From Heterocephalus glaber (lineage: Eukaryota; Chordata; Mammalia; Rodentia; Bathyergidae), in contig NW_004624747.1 in NCBI RefSeq assembly GCF_000247695.1, positions 26,652,632-26,716,631 of the forward strand: DNA of 64,000 nt, in the 5' to 3' direction. Below the pieces are notes generated by a model that saw only the letters and a list, made by a program, of their open reading frames with translations, had not been told where the DNA came from and did not search any database. A program made the position numbers and the translations under genes. Each line of letters begins with the position of its first letter. The stretch's first letter is position 1. Of the stretch, positions 10,921 through 26,830 are shown one piece after another.

Positions 10921-11691
10921 TCTGGAACGGGCAAGTTCTCCTTCCTCAGCAAACAGCAGCAGGCTCCAGGAAGTCACCCAGCCCCGACCCCAGATGCTAG
11001 CTGATCTACATGTTCACAAGGGACCTCGGTAAATACCAGCAAGCCGCACAATGAGGCTGCTATTGCTAGCAGATTATGATTTAGCGAGTTTGCTACTTCT
11101 GGGTCTGTAGCAGTAACAGCAGCGGTTCCTTCAGGATCAGGCCCCGGGGAGCTCCTTCGGCAGAGAGACAGGAGCAGTAGCACTGCTGACCCTTGCATTG
11201 GAAGTGGGTGTTCCGTAAACAGTCTAGACTGGGCTCCCCACTTGAAGGTGGGAGACGTTAAGCACCCCAGCTATGGGCGGAATAAAGGTAAAGCGCACAG
11301 GGTGAATTAAGGCGGCCTCACACTCCCTCAGCGGTGAGGTCTCCCAGCTCCTCCCGATCTCCTGCAGGGCCCTCGGTCTCTGTGACAATTCTTCAGTCAG
11401 GGGCAAGGGTGCCGGACCATTTAGGGCTGTCAGGAAGCCCGCTTCCTGGAGGCAGGGCCACTCGTCATAACTTCACGGCGCTGTCACCGGCGTGGCGCTG
11501 CGTGTCTGTTTTTGGGTTTCAGGAGAACCAACGGACCTCACCAACTGCTGGAAAACTCGAACCATGCAATGAGGAGGTTTTCAGAAAGAACCTTCCAGGT
11601 CCCCCTTCTGCCTCCCCAAGCCTCATCCTGACCCGGCCGAGCAGTGGCCAGTGGAATCACGATGCTGTCTCTTCAGCAAAATGGAATTTGC

Positions 11692-11775
11692 GGGGGGGGG
11701 GGGGGGGCAGGAATCAAACTCAGGATCTTGCGCTCACCAGGCAGGTGTGGCTCCACTGAGCTCCATCCCTGGCCC
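11692..11775 (-). mobile_element. ID SINE, minus strand, with G16 run
   Basis: 'caggaatcaaactcaggat' through 'ccactgagctccatccctgg' is the reverse complement of an ID-type SINE: B-box side first, then the A-box side 'gagctcagtgg'. Immediately at its 3' tail end lies G16 (11692-11707), unusual because a T-run is expected there on this strand. Confidence 0.75.
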
Positions 11776-12094
11776 AAACAGAACTGTTTTAAATAGTCAG
11801 GCAGCTCTATGAGAAGTGACTTTTGCCTACAATCCGAGCCTGTACTCTGTCAGCCTTGCCCAGCACTGAGGTCCAGAGCCGCCAGGGACCCTTGGCACGG
11901 ACACAGCTGGCTCCTGGCTCCGCTTTCCAACCAAAAGCCAATCCGCGCTCGAGAAGGGAATTCTTGGGACAGACCAGGAACAGAGGGAGCATCGCTATCC
12001 CTGGTGAGCGCACTTCTCCATTCCTCTGCCCCAGGTTTATTTATTGGCAAAATCGGCAGATCCTGCCATCTCTTCTGTAATTCAAGGCTTTTTG

Positions 12095-12600
12095 TCAGAG
12101 TTGTATTAAGGTCTTCGCATACTATAAAAGTCAACACTTTAAAGTACTCAATTCAGTGGTTTTTAGTTTACTTGCAGAGCTATAAAACCACTATCGTATC
12201 TAATTTTAATAATTTAGTTCCTCCCAAAAGGACCCCCAGATCTACCAGCAGTCTCTTTCCACACCCCCATGAGTCCCTGATCTATTTGCATAGCTATGAA
12301 TTTGCCTAGTGTGGACATTTGGTGTAAACTGACTCCTACAAGATGTGCTCTCTTATGTCATGTTTCAATCACTTAGCACAGCGTTTCCAGACCCGTTCAG
12401 CTGTACTATGTACCAGTACTTCTCTTTTTCACTGCTGAGCAATATTCCATTTTATAGACATACCACAGCTTTGTTTATCCACTCATCAGTCTTTGGGTGG
12501 CTGGTTGTTCCACCTTTCTGTTGCTGTGAACATTTGCATACAGTTTTTTGTATGGACTCTTGTTTCCAACTCTCTCAGGTCCATACTTAGCTGTGGAGTT
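12095..12600 (+). mobile_element. L1 (L1M-type) 3'-region fragment
   Basis: A long run of landmarks lies in the right order: 'actcaattcagtggttttta', 'aacccactatcg'-type sequence, 'cctcccaaaaggacccccag', 'gagtccctgatctatttgc', 'gtgtggacatttggtg', 'gagcaatattccatttta', 'tttatccactcatcag' and 'tttgggtggctggttgttcc'. This is the non-coding 3' end of old mammalian L1. It is diverged and has no coding capacity. Confidence 0.8.
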
Positions 12601-12915
12601 GCTGGACCCAGTGCTAACTCTGTTATCTCTACCTGCTCCTGCTGTCATTTTTATTTTTAAAACAATACCCTCCTCCGATTTTCAAAGAATTATCCTTCTT
12701 ATTTGCATGCATTTCTCATTCTTCTTCCTAAATTCTCCTCTTTCTCCTAAAGTTTTCATTGTCAGACCCTGACTTCATTTTCTAGACTGATGAATGTAAA
12801 GCCCCTGTGTGTTCCAGCTCCCAACCATGAGTCTTCAATGGCATCTTCTTCCTGCTGACTTGATTTCTCTTTTATGACACCACGCTTCCTTTACTGTGGA
12901 GGATCTGAAATCTCT

Positions 12916-13091
12916 TTTTGATTTATTTATTTTTATTTTTTAAAGTTTTTTATTCAGACAGGATGTCACTATGTAGTTCAGGCTGGCCTTGAACTCACTG
13001 TGTAGAATGCATAATGGCCTCTAACTTGTAGCGACCCTCCTGCCTCAGCCTCCCGAGTGCAGGCATTACAGGTATGGGCCACCAAGCCCAG
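12916..13091 (-). mobile_element. B1 SINE, minus strand, with 11-bp target-site duplication
   Basis: The plus strand reads tail-first: T-rich tail, 'caggatgtcactatgtag', 'ggctggccttgaactcac', 'ctcctgcctcagcctcccg', 'gcattacaggtatgggccac' and 'caagcccagct'. This is a full-length 7SL-derived B1. Perfect direct repeats 'ctgaaatctct' at 12905-12915 and 13092-13102 mark the insertion. Confidence 0.9.
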
Positions 13092-13102
13092 CTGAAATCT
13101 CT

Positions 13103-16100
13103 ACGTGACTGTCTTGGTGATGTTCCTTAAATTCTTTGTCCTACATCTCTAGGTGTTCTGCCTTCTCCGTGTCTTGCCCCAAGTTGTATCCAGCCCCGGG
13201 GATGGAGCCCGGCAGGCCCCAGTCCAGATGCAGACCCCCAGGGCTACCTGGAGCTCAGCCTGCCGGGCTCCTCCTGCTGTCATCTCAGCAGGGCCTGCAT
13301 GGTTTATAGTTCAACCTCTCCTCTCGTGTTGGCTGCTTCTCTTTGACAAAGGGGACCCTGAGGTCGCTGTCTTCCCATCTGCCTTCTGCCTGCACCCTAA
13401 CAAACAGTCCTCCAGGTTCCCACACAATGCTGATGTGGGTTTCCATGGAAACCCGGGAGCGGGCAGGCGAGGTGAGAAGCTGTGTACACCCATCATCTGC
13501 CAGAAATCCCCCAGCCTTTCTGCATAGCCTGCCGCAGTGGACTTGCCGACTGCCCGGCCCTTCCAGTCTCCTCTGTTCCTCTGGGGCACCACACTGCTCT
13601 GGCTGCCTGTTGTCCTGTGAGGTCCGGAGTGGCCACATGGTCACACTCTGACCAACAAGATGCAGGTGAGAAGGAGGGTGGATGGAAGTTTCTAGGAAGG
13701 TTGCTCAAAATGAGTTTCCCAGCTAAAAAGACCTTTTCACTGTCACTTTTGTTTGGCTTGCAATGCAATGCAATGGCAGGCGCTCCCACAGCCACCTTAA
13801 TCTATGAGGACATAAGCCACGTGTTAGTGGAGGGCAGAAGTGTGCTAGGTACGGCACACCCCAATGGCACCGAGAGCTGCCACACACCTCGGCCCAGCCA
13901 GTTACTGCAGGGCTCCTTTGATGTTCGTGAGAAAGAAAGACACTTCTACGTTATTTGTACCATTCTACTTTGCTTCAGGAAAATCAAAGTTAACCTGAGG
14001 CTGACCACTACAGTCTGAGGTGTGTCTATCGGAGCCGGTGTGCTCCAGCTTTGAGTGCACATGCAAGATTTCAATCGCCTCCGCCTGCATCTGGAATACC
14101 AACTAAACACCAGCTCATTCTGTTACCTGAGCATATTCATTCAAAGTGAAATATATTAGTTATGGTGAACGGGAAATCAGTACTGCAGTGCTGAATGAAC
14201 GAAGAGGGATTCCCTCGCAGCTCTGCTCTCCTGCCCGCCTCCCAGCGACCGGGAAGGAACTGACGCTTTAAAGCCTCGGTCCCCTAAGGGGCCACAGCCT
14301 GCCTGCGGAGCTGTCGCTGTCACCAGGTTCGCCCACACCCATGCGGTGCCCCAGTGTCCTCGGCGGCCTCTGTGGTGAGCTTCGGGACGCATGCGCGTCC
14401 ACAGGGAGGGTGGCAAAGAGATGACGGCGTGGCTCTGGGCTCGTGCTTATCTGAGCGACGTGATGCCTTTGTGAGCAAGAGGCATTTGAGGAGGAATCAC
14501 AACCGGTGACCCTCTGCTCTGGACACGTGCCGGAGAGGCCTGGTGCAGGCAGACCTGCGGGCAGGGCAGGTTCACTCGGTAAAGCTCCGGGGATGCGGTT
14601 CCAGCCCCAGACTCCTTCCAGGCGGGAAGACGCACTTCCAAGGAGATGGGAGCCCTCCGGCTCCAGGTGTCTCCTACTCCCAAGGCTGCACCTGTCACAG
14701 CCCCTTCAGTTCCTCAGTACCGCCCTCCACCCCACCCATGGTGGACTGCGACCCTCTCCTGCCTCTCCTTCGCATCCAGATGACATCGGGCTCGGCTTCT
14801 AGGAGAAGCCCTCTGGAGAGGGCAGGAAGTACTTATGAGGCCGCACTCGCAAGAGCGCCCTGCGTGAGGCGTCTTCCCTGAGCCCTAAGGAAGCGGCCCG
14901 GCCCTGCCTCAGAACCCGAACGTGGGAGGCTGATCTTTGGCTCTGCAGTTATCGGGAGACAGAAGTGAAATGGAAAGTTCAGCAGTGAGGAGAACAGCTG
15001 AAAACGTTAAAAAATACATTTTGGAAATCTCTCTTTCCTTCTGTACATCTTATCACGTAGGTAACACATGCACACAGTGAAAACTCTAATGGCCCACAGG
15101 ACTCGCTTCCAGCAGAGAATCACCTCGGCCTCCCCCGCTTCCCGCTCCGCCCCTGGGAATCACAGCGGCCCTGTCCCTGTCCCCTTCTGGGACTCTGCTC
15201 ATGACAGTCCCCCTCCCCTGTGTTTCCCCACACGGAGCTCCCAGGGACCTGCTGCACACCTTCCTGTGCTGGACAGGTATGCTGCAGACCACTGGGGACG
15301 GCCCTGCCAAGTCTGGATCCTAACCGGACACGAACAGTGGCACAACCCCTCCCAGAATGTCATTAACAAGCACTCATGGGCAGCCCTGTGGCTCAGGACA
15401 CAGCTACCACAAGAGCTGACTCCCAAGCACAGCAGCTTCCGGTCCGATTTCCTCTTTAGGCACAAGCCTGTCAGTGCAGGTACCCATCAGCACGCGAGCA
15501 CTCACGCTCAGACAGGCATGCATGCACACGCGTGAGCTGACAGGGCTAGATCACATGCACACACAATACGCATTTCTTTGTGCACTCACGCCTATAACAT
15601 ATCACAGACACGGCTGTGTGTGCACACGTGTGTGTGTGTAAACTTGCCTCCACCATCTGGACCCGCAGTAGTAACCTGGTCTCAGAACCCAGCTGGGGCC
15701 AAGAAAGACTCTCCCTGTGCGTGGCGTCAGGGCCCCGGGCCTTTCAAGGGAGCACCTGGCTACTCCACAGAGGGGCCTCTCTCTGAGACGGAAGAGAACA
15801 AGCAGGCAGTTCCGCACGCGTGCCTCTAAAGACGCTCTCTCTGGGCCGCCGGGTTCTCCAAGCCTGGAGTTGGGAGGTCCACGTGGAACATTAGCCTACA
15901 CGGTAACAGGTGGGGAGGGACCACCCTTGGAAGGTTCTACTCTTCCTCTCCATCCCTAGGACGAATGTGATTAATTCTTAATCAGAAATCCAACAGCAAA
16001 AAGAAAAATTAGACTGTTCAGTGGTTCAAATCCCTTACATTTCATGAACACTAACTGCTACTACTCATAATCCATGCCAGGAGACAGAAAAACAAAAGCA

Positions 16101-16180
16101 CACGAGAAAATAAAAGTGTACTGGATCAGACCTTTCCCCTTAATTAGCCTCTTCTTCTGGGAAAGAACCAAACGGTCCTT
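13103..16180. other. Stretch without recognised gene or clear repeat
   Basis: GC-rich with open frames of up to 178 codons (13482-14018, plus) that overlap opposite-strand frames and show no domain. A short (TGCAA)n run lies near 13757-13773. At 15488-15642 there is an alternating purine-pyrimidine CA/TG-rich zone. Confidence 0.5.
15488..15642. repeat. Degenerate CA/TG alternating zone
   Basis: Scattered 'gcatgcatgcacacgcgtga', 'catgcacacacaatacgc' and 'gtgtgtgcacacgtgtgtgt' segments. Left-handed (Z) DNA potential is high in general for such sequence. Confidence 0.5.
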
Positions 16181-16182
16181 CC

Positions 16183-16240
16183 CTCCACCCATCCACCCAT
16201 CCATCCACTCACCCGATGTCCATGCATCCACCCATCATCC
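16183..16240. repeat. (CCAT)n-like short tandem repeat
   Basis: 'ccacccatccacccatccat' and derivatives, imperfect tetranucleotide units. Confidence 0.7.
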
Positions 16241-16410
16241 AGCTGTCCTTCTGCCCATCTGCCCGCCATTCTGTCTGTCCCCTTTAGAAGCCCTGCTGAG
16301 CCAGCACCTCATTTCCTCCAGCAGGCGTCAGCGGGGTCAGCCCGTGCCTGTGAGCATCGAGTTCCCCATTCTCGGCATCGAGGGAAGGACTCAAACACAG
16401 GCATCCCTCT

Positions 16411-16436
16411 CCTCTGCTCTGCTCTGCTCTGCTCTA
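16411..16436. repeat. (TCTGC)5 pentanucleotide microsatellite
   Basis: Five near-perfect TCTGC units in a row. Confidence 0.85.
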
Positions 16437-16878
16437 CCAGTGAACCTTCGAGAAAAAGAACTCCTCAAAGCCGGGCCACGGGAGGGCGGGCGCAAACCAG
16501 CTCTGCTGCAGCCTGGCTCTCAGCTCCAGTGCTGCACACGGGGCTCAGAGGGGATTCAGATCAAATCCTCCCGAATGGGTTTCAAGTGCTCCTTAGTAAT
16601 GAACCGAGGAAAACAAGTAATAGCCATCAGTGAGATTCACTACCTCTGTATTTATTAAAGAATGGAAAATCAAAATACTTTCCCAACACTGAGCTATGAA
16701 GTTAGAGCTGCATTCTCGAAGTCATGTGTTACACAGGTAGAGCCATCCTTCCATTACTGCTCAAACTCTCGGTAATATCAGGAGCAAATATAAATCCAAG
16801 AGTGGCAAAAATATGTGACCATCCGGAGCAACGAAGCTGCCTGCGCCGCTGACAGGCACAGGCCCGGGCCGGGACTCA

Positions 16879-21236
<4,358 letters not shown>

Positions 21237-21530
21237 TGGCCTGCATGGGTGTGACCCAGGGAAGGTGTGGCCTGCAGAGGGCGTGGCCTCAGAAAAGGGT
21301 GGCATGGGAAGGTGTGGTCTTGAGGAGGGAGTGGCCTGGGAAGAGCAAAGGGGAAGGGGGTGGGGCCAGAGGTGGGTGTGGCCCGGAAGGAAGGGTCCGC
21401 CTGGGGAGGGTGTGGCCTCAGGAATGGTGTGAACTGCAGCGTGGCCTGGGAGCAGTGGGCATGGCCAGGGAGTGTCATGACCTGGGGTGTGGCTGAGGGT
21501 GTGGCCGGGTGGGCGTGGGCTCCCTGAGGC
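21237..21530 (+). repeat. Degenerate G-rich minisatellite ('GTGTGGCC' motif)
   Basis: About a dozen imperfect units of roughly 18-28 bp, each with a core like 'ggtgtggcctg', 'gcgtggcctc' or 'gagtggcctggg', separated by G/A-rich spacers. The strand is strongly G-rich, with many GGG runs. The 130-215 codon frames across it are products of the repeat. Confidence 0.8.
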
Positions 21531-22489
21531 CTCGCCCGCCATGCTCAGAGGGAGTGAGCAGTGGCCCCAGGAGCCGGATTCCCTGAGCTCTGTGGGCAGC
21601 AGGCCACCACCCTGCCTAAAACCCTCTCCCGTGAAGCTCACACTGCAACGCCTCTCAGCGCCAGGACTCTTGCATCCCAGCCAGGCTCCTGAAGCCTCTG
21701 CACCCGGGGCTGTCCTTGACACAGTCCCGCAGGCCAGGAGCCTTCACGTCCTGTGCTCTTTCCAGCCGGCAAACAGACCCGGAAGGGCGGTCTTCTGATC
21801 AGTCCTGACTCCAGAAAGTCAAGTGTTCTGATTGAGTGAGTGATTTAATCAGTCAATCAATGAACCCACACAGATTTAAGAGGAAGAAAGCAAAGTCACT
21901 CAAAGTTCCATCCCATCAAACCTGAGCTGGCAGTACTTCTGTCAGCATTCTTCTATGTCCTTTGTTCATGCCTATACTATAATTTTAGGTAAATTGGTTC
22001 ATATCCAGGACTGCTACACAACTTGTGCATTGACCAACCCAAGGGAGCTCTGTTCGTCTACTGTGATATAAATGGGCCTCCCAGAGTTGGGCAGTGCACA
22101 GCCTGGACAACTGTACATGAGAGCTCTGACTGTATAAAGCAGGCTGCTGTGATCAGCGATCATCTTGGTCTCTCTTCTCTATCGAGTCCAAAGACAAACA
22201 CCTGAAGCAGACAGAGAGGTGACCACCTACTTAGGCAAGAGAGTCCAGCAAGGGGAAATGCAGAGCCACAGAGCACCGTCCATGGGAGGGGCAACATGCA
22301 GAGTCCAGTCCCGCCAGGCCTGCTGTTTGTGCAGAGACCTCTGGCCTCCTGGGGCATAGATGAGCCTGCCCTTCGAACTTACTCTGTGGACGGAGTTCTC
22401 TGCCTTTACACAGCCGCAGCGCCCTGCTGTCAGTCCCCACCTCCGTGCAGGCCCTGAGGAGCACTGGGTGATAACCAAGCTGCCCGCGT

Positions 22490-22565
22490 TTGTTTATTCA
22501 CTCAGCAAGCTCTTCAGCACTGAGTCCTACCTGGATCCCAGCACTCTGCCCCGTGCTGGCAGGCA
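22490..22565 (+). repeat. L2 LINE 3' fragment
   Basis: 'tttgtttattcactcagcaa' followed by 'cactgagtcctacctgg', 'cactctgccccgtgctggc' and 'aggcaatgagg' follows the L2 3'-end order ('ttcattcagcaagtatttattgagcacctact...ggcactgtgctagg'). Confidence 0.5.
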
Positions 22566-22683
22566 ATGAGGGCGAGAACGTGCTGGTCTGAGACAGGGCA
22601 GTGCTCCCGTGTACACACGCGACCACACGCATGCACACGGTTTGTCATGTTGCTAAGTGCTGTGAAGAAAGACAGCATCAGGT

Positions 22684-22874
22684 TCGAGGTACACACCTGT
22701 ATTCCCAGCACTCGGGGAGGCAGAGGCAGGAGGACTGCAAGGTCACACTCAGCCTGGGCAACTTAGGGTCGCAGTGAGATCCTGCCTCGAAATACAAAAA
22801 ATATAAAACAGGCAGGAGAGGTAGCTCAGTACATGCAAAGGCCCTGGGTTCAGTCCCAGGTACCACAAAGAAAG
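22684..22874 (+). mobile_element. B1-ID dimeric SINE
   Basis: The left B1 monomer is 'acacacctgtattcccagca', 'ggaggcagaggcaggaggac' and 'cagcctgggcaacttaggg'. An A-rich linker follows, then an ID-type right monomer with A-box-like 'gaggtagctcagt' and B-box-like 'gggttcagtcccaggtacc'. The dimer type is typical of squirrel-related and some other non-murid rodents. Confidence 0.85.
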
Positions 22875-23021
22875 GGAGGGGAAGGAAAGAAGAAAATAAA
22901 AATGCAAAGAAAGGCAGGAGGCCAGAGAGCCCTGGCAGGAGGGGGTGTCTTTGAAAGATCCCCCCTTATTAGCTCACCCATCTTCCTGCCAGTGAGAGAG
23001 CCAGCTGTTAAAACACAGGGG

Positions 23022-23165
23022 CAGCTGGCGTGGTGGGTCACGCCTGTCATCCCAGCACTCGGGAGGATCGCTCAGGATCAGAGCCCAGTACAGGCTGCAT
23101 AGTGAGTTCGAGGCCAGCCTGGACTACACAGAGACCTTGTCTCAGACACACAAACAAAACGACAA
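23022..23165 (+). mobile_element. B1 SINE, plus strand
   Basis: 'agctggcgtggtgggtcacg', 'cctgtcatcccagcactcgg', 'gttcgaggccagcctggact' and 'cagagaccttgtctcagaca', then an A/C-rich tail. Near full length. Confidence 0.9.
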
Positions 23166-24690
23166 GAGCCAAAGGGGCAGCAGAAGGAAAATAGTCGAAG
23201 CACACAGGGCACATTCCAGTGCCCTTTCTTTCTCGTGTGTGTGCGTGGGGCCGGCCTCCTTCCCCATCACTGTTAGGAAGGACAGGGTCTCTTGATTCCC
23301 AGGAATCAGCACCCTGCGAAGCAAGCACCCCCTAGGAAGGCCATGGCCCCAGAGAGTCCTGGGCCTTGAGGCTGGGAAAGGGGTGTGGGACAGGATGGAG
23401 GAGCCGCAGCAGCTCAGGCGAGGTCCTCTGCCTGGCTGACACTAAACCTGTGAAGGACTGCCAGCCCGGATGTGCCCGTGCCCAGGGGACTGCACGCCCT
23501 TCCCGTCAGTGGGTCCCCATCCCAGGGCCATCACAGAGCAGGGACCTGCGGAGAGGATCCGACATTCTGTGGGTGCTGTGGTCCTCCGCGTGGCTTCTAC
23601 TCTTCCCCCTGTGCCTTGAACCCTGGATGCCTGGCCATGTGACGGGGTTCCAGGCCTTCTCACCTCCCAGTGGCCCTGGATTTTCCAAAATAACTAAAGA
23701 AAACAAGGCGAAGCCCCCTCTGCAGGGCGGAGATTAGACCCAGAGCTGGGATGGTCCAGAGCTCCACAGTCAGCCCCATCCGTAACGGGACAAAGACTAG
23801 AGGGAAAAGCGGCTCAGGCAGCCTTTGCCTCTGCGGGTCCCGCCCTGGGCTCTGCAATGAATGAGAACTGACCCCACTGTGGGGACCAGCGCAGCCTGAA
23901 TCTCAAGGCCTGACCTGACAGAACCCCGCCTCCCCAGCCCTCCCGGTCAGTCCCTGGCATTTTAGATAAATCGCTGAGGTATGCCTCTCCAACTAAGGAA
24001 AAGATTCTGGATCAAAAGCAGGACTGTGGGTCACACACACTGGCAGGGACATCTTCTGGCGGGTTAATTTTTAATTAAGTTTTTGTGGAAAAAATAATAT
24101 GGGAATGTTGCACATAATTTAATGGGGATCAATAATGAAACAGGGAAATAGGATAGGTTCCTCTCAGGACAAATTCTCCCTAGCACGGTGTGCATTTTAT
24201 GAGACAGCGAGCTATGTAAACAGATACATGTGTTTTAAAAAATAACAACTATGACACACAGTTCCCCCATGCTACTCTATGCAACATATTTACATATCGA
24301 GTGCAACCGGAAGCAGAAATACAGTAAAGAGCGAGCTAAAAGATGGATAAGGGAGCAAGAGAAAGGGGCGAGAGGAGGGGAGGAGGGAACAGAGAATGCG
24401 CTAAGATGTGTGGTGCACGGACTCGCCCAAGGGTGTGATCCTTACGTACCAAAAGCACGTACAGTACTTACGGAAGCCACAGGGTTTCCAGTCTGTTAAG
24501 CATGCGCGACCCTCCGGATTTTTATAATTGTACACTAATCCACTGTGAAGGTGTTTGAACAAAATCTACTTAACTGTGTCTGTCTGATGGACAAACAGGA
24601 GCTTTCCAATCCCTGCGACAAACTCTTTGGAGAATTTCCGCATACAGACAATTCTTCACTCACATAGAAACCTTATCTATGGGGGGAAAG
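23166..24690. other. Stretch without recognised gene
   Basis: GC-rich to about 24.0 kb, then an AT-rich block at 24060-24300 ('taatttttaattaag', 'cacataatttaatgggg') without repeat signature. That block could be conserved non-coding sequence. Confidence 0.4.
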
Positions 24691-24691
24691 C

Positions 24692-24782
24692 CGCTGTGCT
24701 GTCGCCCACCTGTAACTGCAGCACCCAGGAGGCTGAGGCAGGAGCATCACCCTACGTTCAAGGTCAGTTTCAGACTGAACGA
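24692..24782 (+). mobile_element. Truncated B1-like SINE
   Basis: 'cacctgtaactgcagcaccc', 'aggaggctgaggcaggagca' and 'gttcaaggtcagtttcagac' match the middle of B1. Both ends are eroded. Confidence 0.65.
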
Positions 24783-24854
24783 CACAGCTTCACTGGGCTT
24801 TGGCTTGCCCTTCTGCCCTGAGCAGTTCTGGCAAACAAGCCCAGTATTTCACCC

Positions 24855-24990
24855 GGTGTGATGGTGCTGAGCATTTTTTATTAGATTGCTACTCCTCTCC
24901 CTTTTTTGTGAAATGCCATTCGCTTCCTTTGCCCATCCCTCCACCCTTCCTATTTGTGTTGCTTATTAGGAAACTGACTTTAAGCAAATC
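24855..24990 (+). mobile_element. L1 3'-region fragment
   Basis: 'gatggtgctgagcatttttt', 'gaaatgccattcgcttcctt' and 'tgcccatccctcc' line up with the L1M segment around 'gttgagcatcttttcatg...gaaatgtctgttc...tttgcccattttt'. Confidence 0.6.
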
Positions 24991-26344
24991 AATAGCCTGA
25001 CCCTTCTAGAGCTTATTCTGCTTTCAGGAGTGAAACAGAGCTCCACCTTGGTCTTCCCCGCTCGTTTGGCTCTCATCAGATTATCCATGAAATGATTTTC
25101 CACAGGTGCCCGTTGAGCTGCGCAGCCACTGCTCATGTATATTAAGCTCGCCCTTGTCTTCCGGCCCGGGTGTGGCCTCTCGCTGGCTTCTCTGGTGCCT
25201 GCAGCCCCTGCCGGCAGCCAGATGTTTGCCACACTGTCATCCGTGACACACATACTACCCGGTAGGGCCAGGTCCTCCCACTTCTCTTTCCTCCTCCGGG
25301 GTCAGGTATTTCAGCAAGACCCCTTTCTGTTGGTTCATCCTCAAAGGCAGACTTTGGTTTAAAAAATAAAAAGAAGCAAGAGACAGAAACGCTGCAGCAC
25401 AGGGCTGGATGCCCGGGGCCTGAAGGCCAGTGTGCTGAGGGGCCGGCCCAAGGCAGAGGGCCACATGCAGCTTCCTCTTCTGGTCACTCTGTGTGCGCGG
25501 CTCACAGCTTGGACAGCTCCACTGGACACAAGGCCTGGCCTCCTTCTATCCATGACAAGGACCTTGAACACGGTTCCTCCTCGCTGTGGTCCCAGGACTG
25601 GGTCTGATCACAGGGACAGGGATGGAGCTTAGGAGTTTTCTGGGAGCTATAAGAAGAGTAACCTCACCCCACCTGTCTCCCCAGGTGAGCTGCACCTGGA
25701 AGGGGCCGATGCTGTGCCACCTCACCCAGAGGGGCCCAGCCAGGAGGGAGCCGCCAGGGAGTCAGGCACAGTGTGGCTTCAGGCATGGCTGGTGCTGGGA
25801 GGGGCTGCTCATCACAGCCCGGCCCAGGTCCCCTCTGCAGACCGCCTCCCGCCTCCCTCCCTCCTGTCCTCCACCAGTCACCACGCAGAAGGGCAGGCGC
25901 CTGAGGCTGGGCTGTGTGGGTTTTACCACCCTGAGGTGCCGTAGTATCCTGCTGGGGTCTTCAGCCAGCCAAGGCAGGGGACCAGGAAACTTGGGGTTTC
26001 ACCATATCACGGGATCCCCGAAGCCAGGTCAGGACTCCTCCCGTCTGGCCTCTCTGCACTCAAGTGCTGACCAGGCATGGACAACCAGTGGCTCAGTTCC
26101 TTTACTCAGGAAGAGCATACCTAACCCTGCTCATAAAGCCCAGGACACTTCAAAGCTCGTGTCTTTCTTGTAGGAGGCAAGTAACAACAGCTTAATTAAA
26201 TCCTGAAGCCCTGCTACTAAATGAAAGGCTGTTATTATACACATATATTTAAATAAATATATACTCAACCTAATATTCTTAATTTTACTGGGAGAAATTA
26301 TGATGATTTCCACTCCAAACAGGGCCCTCTAGCCATGAAAAGCC

Positions 26345-26830
26345 TGAGCCAGGCCTGCATCTTACAGCGCGCGGAGGGACACGTCCAGCCCGAGGTCACA
26401 GCGCCAAGGAGAGCTAGACGGCTTCCGGAGACGGCTCCCGGAGACTGCTCTGCGAGCACGCCACGCCCCGCGGGACTTGACTTCCTGAGGGCGCATGAGA
26501 GCCGTCAGATGTGCTAACACCTGCGCAGATGGGGTGAAGACGAAGTGTCCTGCGCTTCCGAGCGCTGCTGCCGCACAAACCCCGCAGACCCGGCCTCAGA
26601 CATCAGGCCTGATTCCCCAGTTCCGGGGCGCGCGGCGACGCCGCCGGGAAGGGCCTCGCTCTCAGGCGGCCGTGTCACCGCCCCTTCTCCCTGCCATCGC
26701 CCTTCCTTGCTGAGCCGCCCAGCCTTCCAGCTCACCCGAGCCCAGCGGTCTGCCCGCCCTTCAGGGACGCCCCGTGGACGCTGCGCCGGGCTCTCGGTGG
26801 ACACACTCTGGGGCCTCACTCGCGGATGCC
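26345..26830. promoter_or_regulatory. CpG island without an assigned gene
   Basis: I counted about 48 CpG in 480 bp by eye at about 65% GC, giving an observed/expected ratio close to 1, the highest in the window. It includes 'ggggcgcgcggcgacgccgc'. CpG density tapers toward 27.3 kb. Such islands usually mark promoters, including alternative or antisense promoters inside introns. I see no clear first exon, TATA box or start codon context. The 144-218 codon frames over it exist because GC-rich DNA has few stops. Confidence 0.7.
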
